Assembly (NCBI RefSeq): GCF_000710615.1
Contig: NZ_JDTH01000002.1
Location: 612,082 to 676,081, forward strand
Source of the DNA: Haladaptatus cibarius D43
GTDB lineage: Archaea; Halobacteriota; Halobacteria; Halobacteriales; Haladaptataceae
Length of the DNA stretch: 64,000 nt
Direction: 5' to 3'
This document shows, one piece after another, positions 17,616 to 25,689 of the stretch. How positions within the stretch are numbered: position 1 is the first letter of the stretch; each line of letters begins with the position of its first letter. The position numbers were made by a program, and so were the translations under genes. The notes under the pieces are model-generated. The model was not told the origin of the DNA. It saw only the letters and a list, made by a program, of their open reading frames with translations, and did no database searches.

Positions 17616-18791
17616 TCAGCGCCGCGGAAACGGTCCCCGCTCTGGATTCCACGAAGTCCCCTCTTCGTTTGCGTCGATGAGACATCCGTCGAGTTCGGCT
17701 GTAACGCTGTCTTCGTCGATGTCGGTACCGATGAGAACGAGTCGCGTCGTTCGCTCGCTTGGGTTCCACTCCCCGAGTGAACCGCATCGAACCGACGGCC
17801 CGGCCTGATTCAATCCCATCGCGTCGTCGTCCCACCCGGCTATCCAACAGACGCCTTTCGTCCGGGCGATATTGCCGTCCCAATCGTCCAACCATGCATT
17901 CAATCGGTTCGGATGAAACGGGCGCTCGCGCTCGTAGACGACGGTTTCGATTCGGTCGGCGACAAATTCGGTTTTCGAACCGTGTTCTCGATGGGAATGT
18001 TCCCCGTGGTCGTGCTCGGTATTGTGGTCGGTGCTTCCGGCGCTCGCCAGCGCGTGTTTCCAACCCGGCGAGCGCCGCGCCTCCTCGAAATCGAATCGGC
18101 CGGTTTCGAGAATCGTTTCGGGCGGGACGGCGCCATCTATCGTCCGAATCAGTTCCGCATTCGGCTGGAGTTCCCTGATAAGCGCTTCGACCTCGTCCAG
18201 CGAATCATCGGGCAGCACGTCACATTTGTTCAACAGGAGCAAATCGCAAAACTCGACGGTTTCGACCAGCACGTCGGTCAATGGGCGCTGGCTACCTCCG
18301 CCTGCATCGCGTAACTGACCGGTTTCCGTATCGAATGCCTTCGAGAAGCCGACGCTATCGACGACTGAAACCATCGTATCCAAGCGATACTCGTCTGTTG
18401 GGTCTACTTCCTCGTCGTCCATCCCGAGGAGCGTCCGAGCGAGCGGAATCGGTTCGCTCACGCCTGACGCTTCGATGAGGAGGCAGTCGAACTCACGGCT
18501 GTCGCGCAACAGCGCGAGCGTTGACCGAAGGTCATCCTGAAGCTGACAGCAGAGACAGCCGTTCGAGAGGTCTACGATGTCGTCGGTCGCGCCTTGTATC
18601 AATTCGGTATCGACGTTCACTTCCCCAACGTCGTTGACGACGACAGCAACACTGCGGTCGCCGGGGTCGTCGAGCACGTGGTTGATGAGCGTCGTTTTTC
18701 CCGCCCCGAGACAGCCGGTAACGACCGTAATTGGAATTCGTTCGTCCCCCATAGTTTCGGTATCGGTCTGCTTCGGGATAGCAATTGGCAT
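17616..18791 (-). CDS. CobW/COG0523 family GTPase (metal chaperone)
   Basis: About 391 residues from the ATG at 18791; a shorter start at 18752 is possible. Walker A is GCLGAGKTT, the metal motif is NGCLCCQLQ (CxCC), and LLLNKCD is the NKxD guanine-specificity motif. The linker holds a histidine-rich run (HDHGEHSHREH) typical of zinc-handling members, and the C-terminal CobW_C domain follows (WIAGWDDDAMG; RTTRLVLIGTDID). Family members deliver Zn, Co or other metals to enzymes at the cost of GTP. The metal here is most likely zinc, by analogy. Confidence 0.9.
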   Translation of the reverse strand: MPIAIPKQTDTETMGDERIPITVVTGCLGAGKTTLINHVLDDPGDRSVAVVVNDVGEVNVDTELIQGATDDIVDLSNGCLCCQLQDDLRSTLALLRDSREFDCLLIEASGVSEPIPLARTLLGMDDEEVDPTDEYRLDTMVSVVDSVGFSKAFDTETGQLRDAGGGSQRPLTDVLVETVEFCDLLLLNKCDVLPDDSLDEVEALIRELQPNAELIRTIDGAVPPETILETGRFDFEEARRSPGWKHALASAGSTDHNTEHDHGEHSHREHGSKTEFVADRIETVVYERERPFHPNRLNAWLDDWDGNIARTKGVCWIAGWDDDAMGLNQAGPSVRCGSLGEWNPSERTTRLVLIGTDIDEDSVTAELDGCLIDANEEGTSWNPERGPFPRR

Positions 18792-18893
18792 GGTAATTCG
18801 CGGAGCATTCAAACGATGGAAACTGGTCGAACGATGTATTTTCCACCCATTGGATGGCGAGAGCATTCAGACAGGATTTCCATGGTTACAAAG

Positions 18894-19097
18894 ATGGATA
18901 GATCATACGACGCCGTCGTGTCCGACTTCTGTGGGACGTTAGTTTGGCTCGCCGTGGATTGGCAGGAAACCGCAGAAGAAATCAAATCGATACTTCGGGG
19001 ACGCGGCGAACATCCAGAGAAAACGCTGTTCGTCGGCGGTTCGAACAGTGACGAGGTAACTGCTCGCAAAACAGAAGCTGCGTTCCGGCGGGTGTAG
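18894..19097 (+). pseudogene. HAD-family phosphatase with internal deletion
   Basis: About 67 residues. The start RSYDAVVSDFCGTLVWLAVDW is the HAD N-terminus, but the DxDGT motif reads DFCGT, so the second catalytic aspartate is lost. After residue about 40 it jumps straight to the family C-terminus (PEKTLFVGGSNSDEVTARKT, motif IV region). Some 130-150 residues in between are missing although the frame is kept. It cannot be an active phosphatase. A related N-terminal remnant sits at 5133-5435. Confidence 0.65.
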
Positions 19098-19133
19098 TGA
19101 GAGTTTATCGCTCTGAACGGCATCCATCTAGCT

Positions 19134-19622
19134 ATGAGTCTGGACGTGAGCACACCTAGCGCGCCGACCATCGACGGAGAGCGCGAAGACCAGTACGAAC
19201 CCGACGGGGAGAGACGGGGCGACTTGCAAGAGTACCTCGACGGCGAGGAAAACGCATGGGAAGAGGGGTTCAGCGAGTGGGCGGCGGAAACACCGCTTTC
19301 CGAGGAGTCCTATCGCATACTTCTCGACCTCGATTTACTTTCCGACCTCGATTTCTTTTGGGACGAGGAGTCAGAGGAAGTGCAGTACGAATCACCGGAA
19401 ATCGAAGGCGACTGGGAGGAACTGCATCCATCGCTCGACTCGTGGTCACAGGTGTCCGAAATCAACGAGGAATTGGACGAATTGGGCGAAACAGTCGCAG
19501 GTGTACTCTCCGACTACTACATCGCGTGGGACGAGGAGGCGGAAGTGACCGAAACTTTCGGCGAGCAGTACAACGCCCGCGACGATGCACTTCCGGAAAA
19601 CGAGCGAAACCGAGACGAATGA
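19134..19622 (+). CDS. acidic haloarchaeal protein of unknown function (DUF7992-like)
   Basis: 162 residues, strongly acidic, with no signal peptide or membrane segment. Conserved-looking blocks are DLQEYLDGEENAWEEGFSEW, LLDLDLLSDLDFFWDE, and LHPSLDSWSQVSEINEELDE followed by a C-terminal DYYIAWDEEAE. The all-helical, Trp-rich pattern resembles a conserved haloarchaeal family that I know as DUF7992, without a known function. It sits between two gene remnants and may be the intact survivor of an older cluster. Confidence 0.75.
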   Translation: MSLDVSTPSAPTIDGEREDQYEPDGERRGDLQEYLDGEENAWEEGFSEWAAETPLSEESYRILLDLDLLSDLDFFWDEESEEVQYESPEIEGDWEELHPSLDSWSQVSEINEELDELGETVAGVLSDYYIAWDEEAEVTETFGEQYNARDDALPENERNRDE

Positions 19623-19789
19623 GAATCATCGGGGCAGATTGTGCGAACTTTCATTCAGAAAATACAGTTTGAAATCCGTACTTTGTATTCGGAATGGAAA
19701 TTAGAAACTAGCGTAAAATTAGATTATTTTTGTAAGGTCAAAGAATAACTTATATTAATACTAGAGATATTGAAACGGTGCGTGACCAA

Positions 19790-19978
19790 ATGCCGAAAAA
19801 GACACGACGCCAGTTTCTTCGAGTTGGAGGGGCAACCGCAGTCGCCTCCGTTGGAATTGCGAGTTTGGTAACGTCAGCACAGACGGAATCCTCCGATGAG
19901 TGGAGTGCCGTCGAATCACCGACGACGGGAAGCGAATCTGGTTCGTCGGTGGAAGCGGCGAAAGGTGAGTCGCTGTAG
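19790..19978 (+). pseudogene. N-terminal fragment of a Tat-exported beta-propeller-like protein
   Basis: The frame begins MPKKTRRQFLRVGGATAVAS, a clear twin-arginine signal, and reaches EWSAVESPTT, the first repeat of the propeller family. It then runs 16 more codons to a stop. In another frame of the same DNA (about 19928-19963) the sequence reads DDGKRIWFVGGSG, the next expected block of that family, so a deletion joined the two pieces out of frame. The rest of the protein is absent. The gene at 4290-4934 starts almost exactly where this fragment ends. Confidence 0.6.
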
Positions 19979-19988
19979 GCCGAAGGGA

Positions 19989-21074
19989 CTACACTGCCCG
20001 CCGGTACTGCTGTGGCCACTCGATTCGGTCTTCCGCCCCCAGTTCTTCAGCAGCGTGAAGCGTAAAGTACGGGTCGCGGAGGTGTTCACGTCCGACGATA
20101 GCGAGGTCAGCGCGTTCGTTCCGAATGAGGGCATCGGCCTGTGTCGGTTCGGTTATTCCGCCGACTGCACCGACCGGAATTTCGGTCTGTTCGCGGATTC
20201 GCTCGGCGTAAGGAACCTGATAGTTCGGGCCGGTGCTCGGAATCTGTTGTTCGGGGTGTAGACCGCCTGCACTCACATCGATGAAGTCGGCCACGTCGGA
20301 CAGTCGGTCTGCGAGTCGAACCGAATCCTCAATTGTCCACGAATCCTGATTCGGAAGCCAGTCTGTTGCAGAAATGCGGACGAACACGGGTTTGTCGTCC
20401 GGCCAGATTTCACGAACGGTTTCGGTCACCTCGCGGACGATGCGCGTTCGATTTTCGAAACTTCCGCCGTACTCGTCCTCGCGGTGGTTCGCGGCCGGTG
20501 AGAGAAATTCGTGGAGCAGATAGCCGTGGGCGGCGTGGACTTCCGCGATTTCGAATCCGGCATCGAGGGAATGCTGTGCCGCGGTTGCGAAGGCGTCCAC
20601 GACGGTTCCAATGTCGTCCTTCGTCATCTCGCGAATTTCTGGTGGGTCGGACTCGTAGGGCCACGTATCGGCGCTTGGCGCGACCGTTTCCCAGCCGCCT
20701 TCGTCGGATTGTAGTGGAGTGTTTCCCTCCCACGGTCGGGATTTGCTCGCTTTTCTTCCCGCGTGCGCGAGCTGAATCGCCGGAACCGACCCCTGTTCGC
20801 GGATGAAGCGCGTGACGGGTGTGAGCGCATCTGCGTGTTCCTCGCTCCAGATGCCGAGGTCGTTGGGCGAGATACGACCGCGAGGTTCGACGGCTGTCGC
20901 CTCCGTCATGACGATTCCCGCGCCGCCGGTTGCGCGACTGCCGAGATGAACGCGATGCCAATCCGTCGCCAGCCCGTCCTCTGTGCAGGAATACTGACAC
21001 ATCGGGGACACCATCACACGATTTCGCGCCGTACTCTCCCGAAACGAGATACTACTGAATAGGTCGTCGGACAT
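19989..21074 (-). CDS. NADH:flavin oxidoreductase, Old Yellow Enzyme family (YqjM-like)
   Basis: 361 residues, an FMN-binding TIM barrel. It follows the YqjM subgroup: VMVSPMCQYSCTEDG places the subgroup cysteine near residue 26, HAGRKAS and HAAHGYLLHEFLSP carry the substrate-binding histidines, YGGSFENRTR is the barrel signature, and VGAVGGIT with LAIVGREHLRDPY is the phosphate-binding site. It reduces activated C=C bonds of enones using NAD(P)H; the physiological substrate is unknown. The gene lies just downstream of the propeller remnant, on the opposite strand. Confidence 0.93.
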   Translation of the reverse strand: MSDDLFSSISFRESTARNRVMVSPMCQYSCTEDGLATDWHRVHLGSRATGGAGIVMTEATAVEPRGRISPNDLGIWSEEHADALTPVTRFIREQGSVPAIQLAHAGRKASKSRPWEGNTPLQSDEGGWETVAPSADTWPYESDPPEIREMTKDDIGTVVDAFATAAQHSLDAGFEIAEVHAAHGYLLHEFLSPAANHREDEYGGSFENRTRIVREVTETVREIWPDDKPVFVRISATDWLPNQDSWTIEDSVRLADRLSDVADFIDVSAGGLHPEQQIPSTGPNYQVPYAERIREQTEIPVGAVGGITEPTQADALIRNERADLAIVGREHLRDPYFTLHAAEELGAEDRIEWPQQYRRAV

Positions 21075-21189
21075 CGCCTTCGTCTACGCATTTCGTAGTG
21101 AAAATAGCTACAGACACTGCCGTGTTTGCCGATAGTTCTGACGCGGGTACCCGAAAACTTATAATACAGTAAATGATATATGTGAAACA

Positions 21190-21930
21190 ATGCAGAATCG
21201 TGGCGAAAACAGTGCCCACTCGTCGGAGACAGCGGCAGTCTTTACCCGGACACTGGCGGGACTCAAGCGCCGTGGAAGCGGGTTGCTCCTCGTTGGGCCA
21301 CAGCCAGCAATGGGGCGCGCCTGCGAGCGGTTTCTCGGGGAATCCAAAACAGAGCCGCGATACCGACTATTCGTCAAAACCGATGGGGCGACTTGCCACG
21401 AACAACAAAAATGCGAGGAAGTGGGCGTCGGTTCGAACGATGAAAACGTGAAAATCATCGAACGAACGACGCACACGCGGAGCACTGCGGCGGTGTCGAG
21501 CACCGGTTACGACGGCAGTAACCACGGCATCGGACACAGCCACGACGAGGAATCGGAAACGACCGTCGTCACGAGCGGAAGTCTCGCTCGCCTCGGAATC
21601 ACGATTTCCGAGGCCATCGACGAGTTCGAACGGAAAAGTGACGGCTTGCAGTCGGGTGAACTGCGCGTGTGTTTCGATTCGCTCGTCCCGCTCTTGGGAG
21701 AGCACAGCGACGAATCGGTGTTTCGATTCTTGCACATTTTGGCCGCCCGCGTACGAAACGTCAACGGCATGATTCATATCCATCTTCCGACCAAGATGGA
21801 TTCGGCCACCGTAAACACGCTCGCGCCGGTTTTCGACGCCATCGTCGAGGTTAGCATGGCCGGTGGCGAGCCGGTACACAGATGGCAGTTGGTGCGACAG
21901 GACGTGACGACGGACTGGCTGTCGCTCTGA
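21190..21930 (+). CDS. DUF7504 family protein (KaiC/RecA-like, degenerate)
   Basis: 246 residues. The beginning (RRGSGLLLVGPQPAMGRACERFLG, positions about 25-48) looks like a decayed RecA/KaiC P-loop strand and helix, and the end (LRVCFDSLVPLLGEHSDES, FLHILAARVRNVNGMIHIHL, HRWQLVRQDVTTDWLSL) matches the DUF7504 pattern. The middle has a His/Ser-rich insert. Proteins of this kind usually lie beside HalOD1 or two-component genes in haloarchaea. A fusion version with the same C-terminus is at 62052 in this window. The role is probably signalling; no enzyme activity can be shown. Confidence 0.75.
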   Translation: MQNRGENSAHSSETAAVFTRTLAGLKRRGSGLLLVGPQPAMGRACERFLGESKTEPRYRLFVKTDGATCHEQQKCEEVGVGSNDENVKIIERTTHTRSTAAVSSTGYDGSNHGIGHSHDEESETTVVTSGSLARLGITISEAIDEFERKSDGLQSGELRVCFDSLVPLLGEHSDESVFRFLHILAARVRNVNGMIHIHLPTKMDSATVNTLAPVFDAIVEVSMAGGEPVHRWQLVRQDVTTDWLSL

Positions 21931-21960
21931 GTCGGGATTTACGACGTTTTCAGTAGATTG

Positions 21961-22686
21961 TCAATCGGACAGCAGCCACGGCTGGCGGTTTTTCAGTCGA
22001 GTAACGATTCGCCGCCCTTCCGTGGGCGCAAAGCGGTCTAATTCCCGGAGACGAACGACGTCGTCGTCGGTTATCTGTTCGAACAGCGGCGTGTCGAGCA
22101 GTTGCGTAACGCCCGGAATATCCTGTTGGCCGAACAGTCGTTGCCGTCGTCGTCGGTTCCCTTCCGCGATTCGTTCGCCGGGGTTGAGTGAATGGTCGTA
22201 GGATTGGATGATAGGATACCAACCGCCACGAACCGCGTGTCCCGTGTATTTCGAAACCGTCGCAACCAGTTCTCTGTTGGCGGTTTCAGTGGAATTGACG
22301 AGGTCGCACTGGCCAGTGTCGGTGTTCGCTTCGAGAAGTTCGCGGTGAACCGCCAGCAGTCGGTGAAGCAGTTCGACCGACCGGGACAGTTCCTCGGTGA
22401 CCGACGAGCGGAACCGTCGTTCCGTCTCGTCGTCGTAACGATAGAACTTCCCCTTCACGTTGCTCTCGAACGCTCGCGCTTCGAAGTAGTGGTCGTTGAG
22501 TTCACTCAGCACGTCGAGATACTCGATTTTTGATTCGGTAGCGGGCGATTGGAGTCTGGCGACGCCGCGACCTGTCATCACGAGTGCGCTGAGACAGCGT
22601 TCGCCCCGATAGTGGAAAAATCGGTGTCGGCCATCGCTTCGTTCGACTAATTCCTGTGACCCCCGGAAGAACCCCTTCGAAACCAT
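21961..22686 (-). CDS. conserved-looking haloarchaeal protein of unknown function
   Basis: 241 residues without signal or membrane segments. It is rich in Arg, Glu and His and largely alpha-helical (SVTEELSRSVELLHRLLAVH; TPLFEQITDDDVVRLREL). The N-terminal block RFFHYRGERCLSALVMTGRG may be a beta domain. I recognise no motif. It is convergent with the DUF7504 gene (31 bases apart). Codon use matches the neighbours, supporting a real gene. Confidence 0.65.
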   Translation of the reverse strand: MVSKGFFRGSQELVERSDGRHRFFHYRGERCLSALVMTGRGVARLQSPATESKIEYLDVLSELNDHYFEARAFESNVKGKFYRYDDETERRFRSSVTEELSRSVELLHRLLAVHRELLEANTDTGQCDLVNSTETANRELVATVSKYTGHAVRGGWYPIIQSYDHSLNPGERIAEGNRRRRQRLFGQQDIPGVTQLLDTPLFEQITDDDVVRLRELDRFAPTEGRRIVTRLKNRQPWLLSD

Positions 22687-23041
22687 ACGATAGTTGGTGT
22701 GTCGTTCGAGCGAGAGGACATAAATGTTTCAGTGGAATTATCACGAGGAATAATCCGAGGGTAGAAGATCAGTCCGAAAAGAAGGTAGAATTCTAAAGGG
22801 ATAGGAATGATGCGGCCAGTACATTGTCCAGTTCATGAACGGCCAATACAGAAATACGTCTGCGCCGCGGATTTCCTGCAAGAGTGCCGTCCGACGTGCG
22901 AAATGTCGAACTGTCGAACGGTGCACGATAGCGTACCGAACGTGACTCGGTAGCATTTTCCACGGGAAGCGTCGGAAATAACGAGAGCCATTAATCCAAT
23001 TGTGAGTAAATAATTTACCGACGGAGTGCGAAGGGATAGCT
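22687..23041. other. intergenic region without a recognised gene
   Basis: About 355 bases between divergent genes. It must contain both promoters. The ORF on the minus strand here is an antisense shadow of the aldehyde dehydrogenase. I see no repeats or stable hairpin. Confidence 0.5.
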
Positions 23042-24472
23042 ATGACACAGAAACGTCTCCACCGCCGAGAGCAGTTGTTCATCGATGGCGAATGGCTAGA
23101 TACCGACGACGTGCTTGAGGTAACCGACCTCGCGGAAGACGGTATCTTCGCCGAAGTCGCTGCCGCTGACGCAGAACTAGCCGACAACGCGCTCGCGGCC
23201 GCCCAGCGCGCGGAAGCCGAAATGCGCGAGACGACGATTCCACAGCGAGCGGGGTGGATGGAGGAAATCGCTGACGGCCTTCTCGACCGAAAAGAGGAGT
23301 TGGCGGAAGTCATCGTCCGCGAAGCAGGCAAGCCGATTTCCAGCGCGCGCGGCGAAGTCGAAAGCGCCGCCGAACGCTTCCGCCGCGCCGCAGAAGAAGC
23401 CCACGACCTCCGCGGCGAGTTTCGCGAAGGAACGACGGACGGACACGAGGGCTGGGAAGCCATCATCAAGCCGGAACCGGTCGGGACCATTCTGGCAATC
23501 ACGCCCTACAACTATCCCCTCGCAACGACGGCGTTGGAAGTCGCCCCCGCGCTCGCGGCGGGCAACTGCGTCATCCTCAAACCGGCGAGCAAGACACCAG
23601 TGAGCGCGGCGATTCTCGCCGAGGTGATTTCCGAGCAGGACATTCCTAACGGTGCGTTCAACTTCACGCCCGGCAGTGCCAGCGAAATCGGTGACCTGCT
23701 CGTCGGCGACGACCGCATCAACATGATAACGATGACCGGTTCCAGTCCGGCAGGGAAACACGTCGCACGAAAGAGCGGCATGGTCAACCTCCACATGGAA
23801 CTCGGCGGAAACGCGCCCGCTGTCGTCTTCCCGGATGCCGACCTCTCCGACGTAGCCGGTGCCTGTGCCAAAGGGTCGCTCAAGTACGCCGGACAACGGT
23901 GTTCGGCCGTGAGTCGAGTCGTCGCACACGAGGACGTTCACGACGAAGTGGTCGAGCGACTGGAAGCGGAGATGGACAACTGGGTCATTGGCGACTTGTT
24001 CGACGAAGAGACGCAGATGGGGCCACTCATCAGCGAAGACCAAGCGGATTGGGTCGAAGAACTCGTCGAAGATGCGGTGGAGAAAGGTGCCGACCTGATT
24101 CGCGGCGGCGATCGCGACGGCCAGTTCTTCGAACCGACTCTGCTGGCGAACGTCCCGAACGACGCCCGAATCGTCCACGAAGAGCAGTTTGGCCCCATCG
24201 CGGCGGTCACCACGTTCGAAACCGAGGAGGAAGCCCTCGACATCTCGAACGGCGGCGACTTGGCGCTCGACGCCGCAGTGTTCACGGCGGAGTACGACCG
24301 CGCGCGGCGGATGGCCGACAAACTCGACGCCGGAGCGGTCAGAATCAACGGTGCGCCGAGCCACGGACTCGGCGACATCCCGTTCGGCGGGAACAAGGGT
24401 TCGGGCATCGGTCGGCAGGGATTACACCTGACCATCGAGGAGATGGTGCGGAAAAAGAGCATCATCCTCTAA
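23042..24472 (+). CDS. NAD(P)-dependent aldehyde dehydrogenase (GAPN/lactaldehyde-type)
   Basis: 476 residues. The family order is intact: the Rossmann segment VGTILAITPYNYPL and NCVILKPASKTP, the glutamate motif HMELGGNAPAVV, and the catalytic cysteine in KYAGQRCSAVSRV near residue 285. NNxPxGG-like ends read GDIPFGGNKGSGIG. The TPYNYPL form and the YAGQRC motif favour the non-phosphorylating glyceraldehyde-3-phosphate/lactaldehyde branch, but the substrate cannot be assigned. It ends at the left edge of the replication origin and runs toward it. Confidence 0.9.
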   Translation: MTQKRLHRREQLFIDGEWLDTDDVLEVTDLAEDGIFAEVAAADAELADNALAAAQRAEAEMRETTIPQRAGWMEEIADGLLDRKEELAEVIVREAGKPISSARGEVESAAERFRRAAEEAHDLRGEFREGTTDGHEGWEAIIKPEPVGTILAITPYNYPLATTALEVAPALAAGNCVILKPASKTPVSAAILAEVISEQDIPNGAFNFTPGSASEIGDLLVGDDRINMITMTGSSPAGKHVARKSGMVNLHMELGGNAPAVVFPDADLSDVAGACAKGSLKYAGQRCSAVSRVVAHEDVHDEVVERLEAEMDNWVIGDLFDEETQMGPLISEDQADWVEELVEDAVEKGADLIRGGDRDGQFFEPTLLANVPNDARIVHEEQFGPIAAVTTFETEEEALDISNGGDLALDAAVFTAEYDRARRMADKLDAGAVRINGAPSHGLGDIPFGGNKGSGIGRQGLHLTIEEMVRKKSIIL

Positions 24473-24650
24473 GGATATCACTCTCTGCCTCTCGCACTAC
24501 CTTTCATTCTACACCCATCTATCTCTCGCACTACTTCTCCCTCTGCCTCTCGGACTCGGAACCACATTTTGCGTTGTTCCTCGGTTTGCCTCCTCCTCGT
24601 GCCATTCCTTGGTACCTATCAACCCGTGTCATTCCTCGGTTCCCGACCGA

Positions 24651-24667
24651 CCCCATTGTTCCGCTGT
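24651..24667 (+). repeat. ORB-like element 1
   Basis: CCCCATTGTTCCGCTGT. Matches the local consensus ACCCCNTCGTTCCGCTGT with one change in the TCG part. Leftmost copy of the array. Confidence 0.7.
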
Positions 24668-24706
24668 GTCTGACGACTTTCTCTGGATAACACCGATTCA
24701 GATTGT

Positions 24707-24724
24707 ACCCCGTCGTTCCGCTGT
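24707..24724 (+). repeat. ORB-like element 2
   Basis: Exact ACCCCGTCGTTCCGCTGT copy, 58 bases before the next identical copy. Confidence 0.8.
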
Positions 24725-24764
24725 CTTCCGTGTCGGTGCCGCTCGCTGTTATTGTACATTGATT

Positions 24765-24782
24765 ACCCCGTCGTTCCGCTGT
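24765..24782 (+). repeat. ORB-like element 3
   Basis: Identical 18-base copy of the preceding element. A weaker copy (CGTCGTTTCACTGT) follows at 24787-24800. Confidence 0.8.
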
Positions 24783-24908
24783 TTTTCGTCGTTTCACTGT
24801 CTTTCGACTATCGGTCTGCCAGTTTCGTCATTCGCCTGTTATAAGCGTCGTTTCGGTCGGTTGCCATCGAAACATCGACCGGTTTCATGACGTGAGGAGT
24901 GATGCGGT

Positions 24909-24926
24909 ACCCCATCGTTCCGCTGT
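24909..24926 (+). repeat. ORB-like element 4
   Basis: ACCCCATCGTTCCGCTGT, full G-string and core. Confidence 0.8.
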
Positions 24927-25070
24927 TTATCAGCTAATACATCGAACTATTCAGGGCGTTTAAAGAAGTTTTACCCGCCTATCTACCGCTCGGAAGGAAC
25001 GAAGTTAGTGTGAGAAGGGCAGTATGGAAACAGTCGGAGAAAGATACGGCACTGTTTCTCACACCTCATA

Positions 25071-25087
25071 CACCGTCGTTCCGCTGT
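25071..25087 (+). repeat. ORB-like element 5
   Basis: CACCGTCGTTCCGCTGT; the core is exact but the G-string is shortened. Confidence 0.7.
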
Positions 25088-25148
25088 CTTTGGAAGCCTC
25101 GTTCTCGCTGGCTTCCATCGTTATCTGCTTTCACGGGGGTTCTCACCC

Positions 25149-25166
25149 ACCCCATCGTTCCGTTGT
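25149..25166 (+). repeat. ORB-like element 6
   Basis: ACCCCATCGTTCCGTTGT; one C-to-T change in the core. Confidence 0.75.
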
Positions 25167-25246
25167 TCTCTATAGACGTGGGGTGAGACGGGATGTGCCG
25201 TTCTTTCCTGTGTTTCCGCTGTCTTATTTAGTTTATAAACACCCCC

Positions 25247-25264
25247 ACCCCTCGATTCCGTTGT
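25247..25264 (+). repeat. ORB-like element 7, flanking the AT-rich stretch
   Basis: ACCCCTCGATTCCGTTGT; changed core, but the position and G-string are kept. It is the last plus-strand copy before the AT-rich stretch. A core without a G-string (GTTTCCGCTGT) lies nearby at 25212-25222. Confidence 0.65.
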
Positions 25265-25443
25265 TTTCTCGTCGAAAAGGGTGGTGGGGGTGAGACAGAA
25301 ATTCGAGAAAATGAATTATTCATCAACTATTTCGGTGAAATAGTCTATTTCGTCTGGTTTACGGATATTGTTGTAGTGATGATGACTTGAACCTTCCCAT
25401 TCTAGAGTCCTCCGTCACATCCCCACCCCTCTTTCTCACAGAT

Positions 25444-25461
25444 ACAGCGGAACTGAGGGGT
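25444..25461 (-). repeat. ORB-like element 8, inverted
   Basis: Reads ACAGCGGAACTGAGGGGT on the plus strand, the reverse complement of the array consensus. It faces element 7 across the AT-rich stretch. Confidence 0.8.
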
Positions 25462-25502
25462 GGGGGTGGTACTTAAACAAACGAGTCAAAAGAAACAGAA
25501 GA

Positions 25503-25520
25503 CTCAGCGGAACGGGTGGT
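25503..25520 (-). repeat. ORB-like element 9, inverted and weaker
   Basis: CTCAGCGGAACGGGTGGT: core AGCGGAAC kept, G-string partly kept. It lies between element 8 and orc1/cdc6. Confidence 0.6.
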
Positions 25521-25689
25521 TTCGGGGTGATTTACCCGACAATCGATGGACGCCCAACAACCGCCAAACCCCCGAGAAACGGGACTACAAACCCTATCCG
25601 TCAGACACAGCCGTTTCACACGAAACACAGGAAACATAGGAACAGGTGGTTCGGAAGCGTTATGACCCTGCTCCGTTTGCGGTGGAGTA

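Larger units (their letters stand above)
24473..25689. other. chromosomal replication origin (oriC) with ORB repeats
   Basis: A 1.2-kb non-coding region directly upstream of orc1/cdc6. It contains at least seven copies of a G-string plus TCGTTCCGCTGT element on the plus strand (24651-25264) and two in opposite orientation (25444-25461, 25503-25520). The two sets face each other across an AT-rich stretch around 25265-25440, a likely duplex-unwinding element. The arrangement matches archaeal origins, where Orc1/Cdc6 binds origin recognition boxes. The left edge (24476-24600) is a C/T-rich tract with repeated CTCTCGCACTAC and CATTCCTYGGT units of unknown function. Confidence 0.88.

Noticed and set aside
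22741-23502. 253-codon minus-strand ORF
   Set aside because: Ser/Arg-rich antisense shadow of the aldehyde dehydrogenase.
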